Origin: Dictyobacter formicarum
Lineage (GTDB): Bacteria > Chloroflexota > Ktedonobacteria > Ktedonobacterales > Ktedonobacteraceae
Length of the DNA: 64,000 bases
NCBI RefSeq assembly: GCF_016587435.1
Contig: NZ_BNJJ01000012.1
Coordinates: forward strand, 124,001-188,000
Direction of reading: 5' to 3'
Shown: piece after piece, positions 16,720 through 25,206 of the stretch
Layout of the letters: each line of letters opens with the position of its first letter
Numbering within the stretch: the first letter of the stretch is position 1
Program-made: the position numbers and the translations under genes
Notes under the pieces: generated by a model
What the model saw: only the letters and a program-made list of their open reading frames with translations
The model's database searches: none
What the model was told of the DNA's origin: nothing

Positions 16720-18033
16720 TTATAATTTTTCGGGAGAGAGGGACTGCTTGAGGTTGTCTTCAGCGGGCCCACGCTTGATCCATCCGATCAGTGCAGCAAT
16801 CAAGCTGATCGATGCATTGACGACCAGGGTTATTGAGATGCCAGCCACACCAGCCAGCCAGCCGGTAAAGAGATTGCCGATCGGCGTGGTGCCGTTGAAG
16901 ACCAGCATATAGACGCTCATCACACGGCCACGCAGGTGGTCGGGAGCGATCGTTTGCAAGGTCGTATTGGCGGTCGCGGCAAAGGTAATCATGCAAAAAC
17001 CGGTAAACATAGACAGGCCCAGCGATAACAGGTAGTTATGCGAGAGACCAACCAGGCCGAGGCCGATACAGAACATGGCTGCTCGCGTCAGCATTTTCTT
17101 AAAACTGGGAGCTTTATTGCCAGTAGCCAGCAAGAGTGCACCAATCAGGGCACCGATGCCGAAGGATGACGAGATCAAACCAAATCCCTGCGCGCCTTGA
17201 TGCAACAGTTCAGTGCTGACCAGCGGCTCAACCACATTAAAATTAATGCCAAACAGTGAAACGACACCCACCACAGCGATAATCAAGAAAATCGCCGGTG
17301 TCCGCCAGACATATTTCAGACCATTATTCAGGCTCTGGAGTGGCCCGATAGGAGTTGCAGAAGCCTTACGCTGCACAGCAAAGAGTTTGGTTGGATCAAG
17401 TAACAGCAAACTGGCCAGGACTGGAATAAAGCTAATTGCATTGCCCAGGAACAGAGGTCCTTCTCCAAAGCGCGCAATAATCAACCCGGCAACGCCAGGT
17501 CCCACAATCTTGGCCATATTAAAGACTGATGAGTTAAGTGCCACTGCATTGGCCAGTGAATCACGTCCAACCATCTCCACCACAAAAGATTGGCGCGTCG
17601 GCATATCCAGAGAATTATTGATGCCTAACAGAAAAGCCAACACATAGATGTGCCATATTTGTATTGTATGAGTGATATAGAGAGTGAATAAAGTAGACGC
17701 CAGTAAACATGCAAACGTTTGTGTACCTAAGAGCACCCTACGCTTGGGTAGTCTATCGGCGATTACTCCGCCGAACAAAGTAAATAACAACACCGGCAAA
17801 AATTGTAGAGCGCCAACCGTCCCCAGGGCCAGGGAGTTATTGGTTAGTTGCAACACCAGCCAGGCTTGCCCGGTGGTTTGCATCCATGTGCCGATCAATG
17901 AGATAAACTGCCCAAACCAGAATAATCTGAAGTTACGCTGACGTAAGGCGGGAAACATGCGTAAGAATTTCCCGGTTTGCGGTTCTAATAAAGAACCAGA
18001 GATTTGAATATTATCTTGCTTGGTAGTTTGCAT
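16720..18033 (-). CDS. MFS exporter, EntS/MFS_3 type
   Basis: About 437 residues from the ATG at 18033. A further ATG at 18096 would add 21 residues, but its AAAAGG touches the start codon; GGAAAA lies at a usable distance from 18033. The fold is a 12-helix MFS: RNFRLFWFGQFISLIGTWMQ in helix 1 is typical of the EntS/MFS_3 group. Motif A is GGVIADRLPKRRVLLG, and RGRVMSVYMLVFNGTTPIGN marks helix 10. Such proteins export siderophores or macrolides. The gene diverges from the PadR gene, and the palindromic operator at 18284 lies between them, so PadR may control it. Confidence 0.85.
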   Translation of the reverse strand: MQTTKQDNIQISGSLLEPQTGKFLRMFPALRQRNFRLFWFGQFISLIGTWMQTTGQAWLVLQLTNNSLALGTVGALQFLPVLLFTLFGGVIADRLPKRRVLLGTQTFACLLASTLFTLYITHTIQIWHIYVLAFLLGINNSLDMPTRQSFVVEMVGRDSLANAVALNSSVFNMAKIVGPGVAGLIIARFGEGPLFLGNAISFIPVLASLLLLDPTKLFAVQRKASATPIGPLQSLNNGLKYVWRTPAIFLIIAVVGVVSLFGINFNVVEPLVSTELLHQGAQGFGLISSSFGIGALIGALLLATGNKAPSFKKMLTRAAMFCIGLGLVGLSHNYLLSLGLSMFTGFCMITFAATANTTLQTIAPDHLRGRVMSVYMLVFNGTTPIGNLFTGWLAGVAGISITLVVNASISLIAALIGWIKRGPAEDNLKQSLSPEKL

Positions 18034-18272
18034 TAAAGAGGTTTTCCGATCTATAGATTTTTTTTGTTTGAATATAATTTCCGCTATACGAACCATCCTT
18101 TTCTATTCTTAAAAGAATAGCGCGAATTAATAACGACATGAGTGCCGTCTACAGCTTTGAATTTCAAAATGATCGTGATGAATTGAGGCAAAGTTTTCCA
18201 CCACGCTTTAAGTATACAACAAGATTAACGTTAACGTCAAGGTTATTCATTGCGCTATTACTCTCGCTTCCC

Positions 18273-18329
18273 TTGACAAAACTATATCCGATATCGTATA
18301 TACTAATTAGTATATACGATATCGGATAT
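18273..18329 (+). promoter_or_regulatory. PadR promoter with 46-bp perfect palindromic operator
   Basis: TTGACA (18273-18278) is followed by TATATA (18297-18302, 18-base spacer). The whole stretch 18284-18329 is a perfect 46-bp palindrome centred between 18306 and 18307, covering the -10 and start site. A dimer or pair of dimers bound here would block RNA polymerase, as expected for PadR autoregulation. The half-site core is ATATCCGATATCGTATAT. Confidence 0.75.
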
Positions 18330-18348
18330 CATAGAAAGAATACCAGGT

Positions 18349-18993
18349 ATGACAAAACGTAAGTTATCTAACCTGCTGGCGCTGGCCGTGTTGTCTTTGC
18401 TCACCGAGCGGCCCATGCATCCTTACGAAGTTTCGGCAGTGATGCGACAACGCGGGCTGGCCGATAGTATCAAGCTCAACTATGGCTCGCTATATTCTGT
18501 CATCGACATGCTGCTGCGCGAGGAACTGATTGTGCCGCAAGAAACACAGCGCGAGGGGCGACATCCTGAGCGCACTGTTTACACCACAACCGAGGCGGGA
18601 CGTACTGAGTTTTTCCGCTGGCTGCGCTCACTAATTAACACGCCCGCTACAGAATACCTCCAGTTCGCAGCAGGCCTGTCTTTCCTGGTGCACTTCTCTC
18701 CCACGGAAGCAACCGGACTACTCGAAGAACGCACGCAGCGTCTCCTGGAGAAGATCCGCGCCAAACGCGCCGCCATCGATGAACAATTACAGCACGGATT
18801 AGACCGGATCTTCCTGGTTGAGGACGAATATGCCTTGATGCTGCAGGAAGCCGAACTCGCGTGGGTGCAACGACTTATTCGCGAGATCCAGGATGGAACA
18901 CTGACAGTGTTCAAAGATGGACAACTCGGGTGGAAGGTGCTCCATCCAGAATTCGCGCTCACATATAGTGAGGCAGAAATGGAAGAGCAGTAA
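18349..18993 (+). CDS. PadR family transcriptional regulator
   Basis: 214 residues. The N-terminal winged helix is typical: LLALAVLSLLTERPMHPYEV, then LNYGSLYSVIDMLLREELI and GRHPERTVYTTTEAGR for the wing. The C-terminal part (about 100-200) is a helical dimerisation domain of the longer PadR subgroup (Vir-type PF10400-like). The gene sits behind a 46-bp palindrome, which it likely binds, and is followed by an FAD monooxygenase in the same direction. PadR proteins commonly sense phenolic or drug-like ligands and control a linked enzyme or exporter. Confidence 0.92.
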   Translation: MTKRKLSNLLALAVLSLLTERPMHPYEVSAVMRQRGLADSIKLNYGSLYSVIDMLLREELIVPQETQREGRHPERTVYTTTEAGRTEFFRWLRSLINTPATEYLQFAAGLSFLVHFSPTEATGLLEERTQRLLEKIRAKRAAIDEQLQHGLDRIFLVEDEYALMLQEAELAWVQRLIREIQDGTLTVFKDGQLGWKVLHPEFALTYSEAEMEEQ

Positions 18994-19109
18994 ACATTTA
19001 TCGCGCATAGCAGAGGTCTTGAGAGCATCAACAATATGCCAGCATAAGTATGCTGATTACCCGAAATAATGTGTCAAAGCGAATATAAAGATCATAAAGA
19101 AGGAGCATT

Positions 19110-20351
19110 ATGACCGTGCAGAACAGAAAAGCTCTGATTATTGGCTGTGGGATCGCTGGACCAGTCGTCGCTATGTTCCTGCAACAAGCAGGTATCGAGG
19201 CAGAAATTTATGAGGCCAGAAACGAGCCTGCTGACCATGCGGGCAGTTTCCTGAACATGGCCTGTAATGGGCTTAACGTGCTCAAGCCGCTCAAACTTGA
19301 GGATTTGATTTCCCGACAAGGTTCTCCCATTCCTCGCATGATCATGTGGAACGGGCAAGGCAAGCGCCTTGGCGAGGTACACAATGGCGCCAGAGCAGAG
19401 GTGGGAGCACCAAGCGTAGTCATCAAACGAGCTACCTTACAAAAAGCTCTACGTGAAGAAGCCATGCGCCAGGGAATCAAGATTACATTTGGCAAGAAGC
19501 TCCAGGACTTGCAGCCGGACAAGCAAGGAGTAGTCGCCACCTTCACGGACGGCAGCACAGCCTCCGGCGATTTCCTGATTGGCTGTGATGGCGTTCACTC
19601 TCGCACCAGCCGGATCATCAATCCCAACGCTGCCACACCGCAATACATCGGCCTGATCAGTACAGGAGGCTTCGCCCAACGCTCCACCTTCTCCCCCACA
19701 CCTGACACCCAGCACTTCATTTTTGGCAAGCGAGCCTTCTTCGGCTATCATGTTGGCTCAGCCAGCGAGATCTACTGGTTTGTCAATTTTCCCCAAAAAG
19801 CAGCCCCTGCGCGGGGAGATATAGAGATGATTGAGAGCGACAAGTGGCAAGAACGCATGCTGGATCTCTTCAGCGATGATCTGCCTCTCATCTCCGATAT
19901 CATCCGGGCCACCGATAGCAAAATCATCGGCTACCCCATCTATGATATCTTCACGCAACCCATCTGGCATAGAGGACCGGTCGTGTTGATCGGCGACGCG
20001 ATCCACGCAGTTTCACCAAATGCTGGACAGGGTGCCTCGCTAGCAATGGAGGACGCGATAGTCCTGGCAAAGTGCCTGCGAGACATTCCAGACCTCACAC
20101 AGGCATTCGCGACCTATGAGCATCTACGTCGAGCGCGCGTCGAGCGCATGGTCCAATACGCACGCAGACTGGGTCAAGGGAAAATCATGACCAATCCGGT
20201 TCAAGTATGGTTCCGCGACCAGATGATGCCCTTCTTCCTCAAATACGCCGCCAACCCCAAAACGCTCGACTGGGGCTACGCATACAAAGTAGACTGGGAC
20301 GAGCCCGTCCAGGCCACCCTTCCTTCCAGACAACCATCACTCTCTCGCTAG
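19110..20351 (+). CDS. FAD-dependent monooxygenase (UbiH/TetX-like)
   Basis: 413 residues with AAGGAG before the ATG. The Rossmann motif GCGIAGPVVAMFLQQAG binds FAD ADP; the DG motif is GCDGVHSRTSRII and the GD motif GDAIHAVSPNAGQGASLA. This is the class A flavoprotein hydroxylase plan, covering aromatic hydroxylases and antibiotic-inactivating TetX/Rox enzymes. It uses NAD(P)H and oxygen to hydroxylate a small molecule. The 116-bp gap to the PadR gene has no terminator, so the pair is probably one transcript: ligand sensor plus detoxifying enzyme (inference). Confidence 0.88.
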   Translation: MTVQNRKALIIGCGIAGPVVAMFLQQAGIEAEIYEARNEPADHAGSFLNMACNGLNVLKPLKLEDLISRQGSPIPRMIMWNGQGKRLGEVHNGARAEVGAPSVVIKRATLQKALREEAMRQGIKITFGKKLQDLQPDKQGVVATFTDGSTASGDFLIGCDGVHSRTSRIINPNAATPQYIGLISTGGFAQRSTFSPTPDTQHFIFGKRAFFGYHVGSASEIYWFVNFPQKAAPARGDIEMIESDKWQERMLDLFSDDLPLISDIIRATDSKIIGYPIYDIFTQPIWHRGPVVLIGDAIHAVSPNAGQGASLAMEDAIVLAKCLRDIPDLTQAFATYEHLRRARVERMVQYARRLGQGKIMTNPVQVWFRDQMMPFFLKYAANPKTLDWGYAYKVDWDEPVQATLPSRQPSLSR

Positions 20352-20478
20352 CCATCTCCACCTCTGTCCTGGCCTGTTAAATCCGATCAGGCAGGACGAG
20401 GATGAAAAAAATCGGCCGTAAGAGACAATATCTCTAATTACACGAAAATAATAAGATAAAGCCACAATAAAGGCGAAG

Positions 20479-20632
20479 ATCGTAGGTGCGCCCCTTGCGG
20501 GCGCTTTTTCCTTATTCGCTCGAAGAATGATCAATAATGATGTTGTGCTCGATTTAAATTGCTCCACATCGTTTTTCGGATGCGTTTGCGAATGGGAAAC
20601 AAACAAGCCCCGCAAGGGGCGCATCTACGATT
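20479..20632. mobile_element. Small MITE-like element with 24-27 bp inverted ends
   Basis: ATCGTAGGTGCGCCCCTTGC at 20479 is repeated, inverted, as GCAAGGGGCGCATCTACGAT ending at 20632. The ends differ at few positions and enclose about 105 bp with no ORF. It is non-autonomous if mobile. No clear target-site duplication was found by eye. Confidence 0.5.
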
Positions 20633-20690
20633 AAATCGGGTGAACCAACAATTATGAGTGATCACATCGATACCAGCCCCTAACAATAAT

Positions 20691-20739
20691 ATGTAGATAA
20701 CATATAGATAATACGTAGATAATGTTTTTGGTGTATAAT
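20691..20739 (+). promoter_or_regulatory. Three 11-bp direct repeats next to a -10 box lacking a -35
   Basis: ATGTAGATAAC, ATATAGATAAT and ACGTAGATAAT follow one another exactly (20691-20723). TATAAT is at 20734-20739, ten bases later, with no -35 element at the right distance. Phased 11-bp repeats at the -35 position are the layout of OmpR/PhoB-family activator sites. Confidence 0.55.
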
Positions 20740-20849
20740 TATCTGGAGCAGCAAAATATATTTATATTTTTAATTCTTTCCTTTGCTGCCAGGAAGATTT
20801 CCACCCATTAAGTCATGGACAGTTTTTGTTTAGTTAAAAGGAGCTTAAC

Positions 20850-22088
20850 ATGCAAAGACGCGTTCTTCTGGCCCTTGTAGCTGTGATCTTATTGGCACTG
20901 GTCGGTATTGGTTCTGCGTATGCCACACAACCGATTATCCACACAAACCAGCATCCGGCACCGATTAAAGACACAGATACAGACCAGGAATCACTCCACC
21001 CGAATGCGCTCAGCAGCACCGGATCTTGTGGAGTAGAACGATGGTCAGTCAAGACCGGCACGGATGCCGATGTTAGTAAGATCAATCTCCAGTCTACGAC
21101 CCCGACCACAATTGCCGCCTTATCTGCGTTAACCGCACCCAGCACCTTACCATCCAACAATCGTATTCAGCCGACCGAGACCACTGTATTTCAACTGCAA
21201 GACACCCTGACTCAATACAAGCTTGAGACTGATTCCGACTATCACCTGATCCTTTCCGACAGCTCTGGCAAAACCATGATTGTCGAGATTCCTGATCCAG
21301 CTTGCGTAGGTTCCTCCAGCCCATTGCTATCAAGTATCCAGACAGCGCGCTCAGAATTTGATGCCCGCTACACGCCTACTAGCTCTTTTCAGACCGCAAA
21401 CGTGCCTGTAACAGTGAGGGGTGTAGGATTTTTCGACTTCCTGCACGGCCAGGCAGGCGTTGCACCCAACGGCATCGAGCTACACGCAGTACTCGATATT
21501 CAGTTTGGGACCGGCGGGAACCCAACGCCCACACCAACACCGGCCACGACGCCAACGCCCACACCAACACCAGCCGCGACACCAACACCAACGCCAACGC
21601 CAATTCCTGGTGGCAGCAATATCCTGACCAATGGTGGTTTTGAGAGTGGTTCAAGTTCGTGGACGGAGAGCTCTTCTGGCGGCTATGAGATCGTCGATAA
21701 CAGCAATCCCCATACTGGTGTCAATAGTGCCTACCTTTGTGGGTACAACAATTGTACCGATACGATCTATCAAACGGTCACGATTCCATCCAGTGCCACG
21801 AAGATCACCCTGAGCTACTGGATCTATATCAGTACCAATGAGACAAGTACTACAACCTGCTACGATTACTTCCGTTCACGTCTGCGTACAACCAGTGGAT
21901 CAACGATCTCAACGGTACAGACGCGCTGTAATCTCGACGCGCAAGGTTGGACACAATATACGTTTGATGTAACATCGGCACTGTCAAGCTATAAGGGTCA
22001 GCAGGTTCAGGTCGCCTTTTTAGGCACCACCGATGCCTCGCTCACTTCTAGCTTCTATGTGGATGATGCTGCTCTGACGGTACAATAA
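20850..22088 (+). CDS. Secreted protein with Thr-Pro linker and C-terminal carbohydrate-binding-like domain
   Basis: 412 residues with AAAGGAG before the ATG. Residues 1-27 are a signal peptide (RRVLLALVAVILLALVGIGSAYA). Residues 30-220 are an unrecognised domain that contains a CGVERWSVKTGTDADVSKI segment like a nuclease/lipoprotein start. A linker of repeated TPTP units (about 225-250) follows. The C-terminal 155 residues begin ILTNGGFESGSSSWTE and end SFYVDDAALTVQ, a beta-sandwich layout of carbohydrate-binding or galactose-binding-like modules. It is presumably exported and binds the wall or a polysaccharide. The GC-rich TPTP tract explains repeat-like DNA at 21515-21610. Confidence 0.75.
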   Translation: MQRRVLLALVAVILLALVGIGSAYATQPIIHTNQHPAPIKDTDTDQESLHPNALSSTGSCGVERWSVKTGTDADVSKINLQSTTPTTIAALSALTAPSTLPSNNRIQPTETTVFQLQDTLTQYKLETDSDYHLILSDSSGKTMIVEIPDPACVGSSSPLLSSIQTARSEFDARYTPTSSFQTANVPVTVRGVGFFDFLHGQAGVAPNGIELHAVLDIQFGTGGNPTPTPTPATTPTPTPTPAATPTPTPTPIPGGSNILTNGGFESGSSSWTESSSGGYEIVDNSNPHTGVNSAYLCGYNNCTDTIYQTVTIPSSATKITLSYWIYISTNETSTTTCYDYFRSRLRTTSGSTISTVQTRCNLDAQGWTQYTFDVTSALSSYKGQQVQVAFLGTTDASLTSSFYVDDAALTVQ

Positions 22089-22130
22089 GCAATCATTCTG
22101 GCAGTCCATCGTAGAAAGTGTAGTTAGCAA

Positions 22131-22188
22131 ACAAAATATCCATATATAGCCTCATCATTATAGGGGGGAATATATATGGATATTTTGT
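22131..22188 (+). terminator. 18-bp stem hairpin after the secreted protein gene
   Basis: ACAAAATATCCATATATA (22131-22148) pairs exactly with 22171-22188; loop 22 bases. It lies 43 bases after the stop. Confidence 0.6.
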
Positions 22189-22318
22189 CTATATGCTATC
22201 TGGGAACTTCGCCTCTTTTACTATTCACTGGTAAACTTCTATGTGATATAGTAGAGGCAGAAACATAATGCACCGGCATCTTTTACCTGCTCACTGTTGA
22301 GAAGGAAAGGCGAGGAAG

Positions 22319-22567
22319 ATGAAGATGAATAATACCTTCGATACACTACAAACCCTCTTTTCCCAGGACCTACAAGCATTACAACAACTACGAAGACGCG
22401 GATGGTTTGTGCTCCCTATGTCGCGTATAGTGAAAGAGGAGCATATTGGCCGCTGTTGCTTTCTGGCTGAAGAATTCCTCGATTGTGAAGAGTTAAGCGT
22501 GCTTAAGCGCGAATTAGGACTCAGTGAGCAGCAATGGAATGCTTATAAAGCAAAGATCTCGCAGTAG
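22319..22567 (+). CDS. Small hypothetical protein
   Basis: 82 residues with a purine-rich AAGGAAAGGCGAGG stretch directly before ATG; a second ATG two codons in is equally possible. The sequence is soluble and helical: LQTLFSQDLQALQQLRRRGW, then CCFLAEEFLDCEELSVLKRE. Two adjacent Cys and one further Cys are present. No family is recognised. It ends about 156 bases before the amidohydrolase start, in the same direction. Confidence 0.55.
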   Translation: MKMNNTFDTLQTLFSQDLQALQQLRRRGWFVLPMSRIVKEEHIGRCCFLAEEFLDCEELSVLKRELGLSEQQWNAYKAKISQ

Positions 22568-22723
22568 ATAAATTACACATAGCGTTCCTGATAGATGCAG
22601 AAGTTTATTAATAAGATGCCGCGCTCCAGCAGATTTATTTTCCGCATGCAGCATCGATTACCAGGCTGCGCCCGGAACTTCAGAGAAGCTAAAGGCTGGC
22701 GCGCAATACCTCGAGAGCTGCTT

Positions 22724-23704
22724 ATGCGTACAATTGCGATTGAAGAACATTTTCTATCGATTGGCTTTAAAGTGGCTATGCATCGTACCCCCACCAGGCA
22801 AGGTGCCAATCCAACGCCAACCATGATACCCAGGATACAGGATAAGCTAAGTGATCTTGGCACAACACGTCTAAAGGATATGGACGCCAATGGCATTGAT
22901 CTACAGGTTATCTCGCATACAGCCATGGGCGAGTTGTCCATTTCCAACGACCAGGAAATCGAGCTGGTGCAAAAGGCCAATAATCAGCTGGCGGCTGCCA
23001 CCACCGCATATCCAAAGCGCTTTGCGGGCTTTGCTACCCTACCAATGAGAAGTCCGGCCGCCGCCGCAGATGAATTGGAACGCGCACTACAGCTGCCCGG
23101 TTTTAAAGCTGCCATGATTAACGGCACGACCCAGGGACGCTTCCTAGAAGATCCTCGATTTCTACCGATTCTGGAACGAGCCACCGCCCTGGAGGTACCG
23201 ATCTATATTCATCCAGGCGAACCGCCCGCAGCAGTAAGAGAAGCCTATTATAGCGGCTTCGATCCAGCCATCGCATTCTCATTAGCCACGGCGGGCTGGG
23301 GCTGGCACTCAGAAGTAGGTCTCCACGCCCTGCGCTTGATCCTGGCGGGTGTATTTGATCGCTTCCCCGGGCTACAAATCATTATTGGACATATGGGAGA
23401 AATGCTTCCATTTATGCTGGATCGCATCAACAACGTCGTCACACCGCTGGCCAGGCACCTCAAGCGACCAGTTCCGGAATACTTCCTACACAACTTCACC
23501 ATCACTACCAGCGGATTCTTTTCAGATCCACCACTATTGCTCGCCCTGCAGACGGTAGGGGCAGATCGCATCATCTTCTCTGTGGACTACCCATACAGCA
23601 GCAATGAACAGGGGCGCGCCTTTTTAGATCACGCAGCCATCAGTCCCTCAGACAAAGAAAAAATCAGTCACCTGAACGCTGAACGAATCTTGAAGCTGAA
23701 GTAA
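22724..23704 (+). CDS. Amidohydrolase_2 family (ACMSD-like) metal-dependent hydrolase or decarboxylase
   Basis: ATG at 22724 is chosen because the family normally starts at this point (MRTIAIEEHFL); an upstream extension from 22595 lacks family features. 326 residues form the TIM barrel. Metal or catalytic residues: EEH near the start (where most have HxH), IYIHPGEPP, IIIGHMGEMLPFMLDR and SVDYPY. The group includes aminocarboxymuconate-semialdehyde decarboxylase and resorcylate decarboxylases, so decarboxylation or hydration of an aromatic compound is likely. The substrate is unknown. It converges with the MFS gene that follows. Confidence 0.82.
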   Translation: MRTIAIEEHFLSIGFKVAMHRTPTRQGANPTPTMIPRIQDKLSDLGTTRLKDMDANGIDLQVISHTAMGELSISNDQEIELVQKANNQLAAATTAYPKRFAGFATLPMRSPAAAADELERALQLPGFKAAMINGTTQGRFLEDPRFLPILERATALEVPIYIHPGEPPAAVREAYYSGFDPAIAFSLATAGWGWHSEVGLHALRLILAGVFDRFPGLQIIIGHMGEMLPFMLDRINNVVTPLARHLKRPVPEYFLHNFTITTSGFFSDPPLLLALQTVGADRIIFSVDYPYSSNEQGRAFLDHAAISPSDKEKISHLNAERILKLK

Positions 23705-23774
23705 CAACAATACATTAGCAGCAACCAGAACATCATCGACAGCCAAAAAGCCCACGCCGTTGTGGTCCAGGCAA

Positions 23775-25064
23775 TCACTTTTCTGCTGGCGCTTCTTCGC
23801 CCAGGTGCTCATGGGTGCGCATAACAGAGACGACAGGGATAACGGAAACTATAGCTAGAGCAATAATCAGCACACCGAACCAATATGGTATCGCATGCCC
23901 AAACTGCTCATAAAGGACGCCGCCGCAGAGAGGCCCAATGATCATCGCCAGCGACTGCATGGATTGGTTGGCCCCACCAATCAAGCCCTGTTGACTAGGC
24001 CCGGCCAAACGCGAGGACAGGCCGCGCAAAGCATTTTCGACCAGGCCACCAGCACCAGCGAAAAGAATCACACCTGCCAGCAGCAAGAGAGGCGAAGCAA
24101 TAAAAGCAACCGTGCCCATCAGCAGATAACTGATGGCCACCAGCGCCAGCGAGCCAATACCCAACTTGATATCGCCAAAGACCGGCAGCAACTTACCAAA
24201 CAATACACCCTGCACCAGGATATCGACCACACCAACGACCGTCAGGACAAGTCCAGCGCCACTGGCATTCCAACCCAGACTATCCTTCAACAAAATGGTC
24301 AGGTTGGATTGCAAGATCGCAAACGGGAAAGCATAGAGGAAACCAGCCAGCAACAGCCAGCGCAGATTAACCATGCTAAAGACATTTACCATTTGTTTGA
24401 GTGGATTTAAATCATGCCAGTGAATGGTAGTGATACGTTGCTCTTTGTGTAAACTCTCAGGCAGAAAAAAGAAGCCCCAGACGATGTTTAACAGAATAAT
24501 GGCAGCGGCCACGATAAAAGGAGCGCTATAGTTGATGTTAGCCAGCAAGCCGCCAATACTGGGACCAAGGATGAAACCAACGCCCGCGATACCTCCGGCC
24601 ATGCCAAAGTATTTGCCGCGCTCCTCAGGCTTCGTAATATCGGCAATATAAGCAAAAAGAACGCTAAAGTTGCCACCGGTCAGACCATCGATAATACGAC
24701 CCAGGAAGAGGAGCCAGAGCGCGCCTCCCAGTCCAAAGAACAGATAACCAATAGCCGAACCCAACAGGCAGATAAACAGGACAGGGCGCCGACCAAAGCG
24801 ATCGCTCAGCAAACCCAGGCCAGGAGCCGCGATAAGCTGGCAGATACCATAGATTGAAATCATCCAGCCAACAATAACCGCCAGGTTACTGGCATTGCCC
24901 AGATGCTGCTGCGTCATAAACGGAACCACCGGATTGATAATCGTCATCCCCATGGTGTTAAAAAAGGCCACGACAAACAGAAAAAAGATAGCTTTACGGC
25001 CAGGCGTGGGAGTCATATCATCCACAGACTCCTGTTGAGGCGTCAAAACTTTGTGTGTGCTCAT
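23775..25064 (-). CDS. MFS exporter, TetA-like (DHA1)
   Basis: 429 residues, 12 helices. Motif A GLLSDRFGRRPVLFICLLGS and helix-5 motif GGIAGVGFILGPSIGGLLA match DHA1 drug/proton antiporters of the tetracycline-exporter branch. GGAG lies about 12 bases before the ATG. It lies 142 bp downstream of the giant LuxR gene in the same direction and may share its transcript. Substrate unknown. Confidence 0.87.
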   Translation of the reverse strand: MSTHKVLTPQQESVDDMTPTPGRKAIFFLFVVAFFNTMGMTIINPVVPFMTQQHLGNASNLAVIVGWMISIYGICQLIAAPGLGLLSDRFGRRPVLFICLLGSAIGYLFFGLGGALWLLFLGRIIDGLTGGNFSVLFAYIADITKPEERGKYFGMAGGIAGVGFILGPSIGGLLANINYSAPFIVAAAIILLNIVWGFFFLPESLHKEQRITTIHWHDLNPLKQMVNVFSMVNLRWLLLAGFLYAFPFAILQSNLTILLKDSLGWNASGAGLVLTVVGVVDILVQGVLFGKLLPVFGDIKLGIGSLALVAISYLLMGTVAFIASPLLLLAGVILFAGAGGLVENALRGLSSRLAGPSQQGLIGGANQSMQSLAMIIGPLCGGVLYEQFGHAIPYWFGVLIIALAIVSVIPVVSVMRTHEHLGEEAPAEK

Positions 25065-25206
25065 AAGAAAGATTTACTCCAATCTGCTCATACTCTTGTG
25101 TTGTGTTCTGTAACTACCCCAACTTTAGCTAGCAGATGGATGAGCCCACATCCTCCAGGAGGATGAAATGCTGGATGATTACATATCAATCTGGAGATGC
25201 GCGCAA

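Noticed and set aside
18138..18362. 74-residue ORF between the MFS and PadR genes
   Set aside because: It runs through the palindromic operator and overlaps the PadR start in another frame.
21510..21610. Tandem DNA repeat resembling a CRISPR or minisatellite
   Set aside because: It is the coding DNA of the TPTP linker, in frame throughout.
22595..22723. N-terminal extension of the amidohydrolase
   Set aside because: Family members start at MRTIAIEEH; the extension is basic and unlike any domain, with no good ribosome site.
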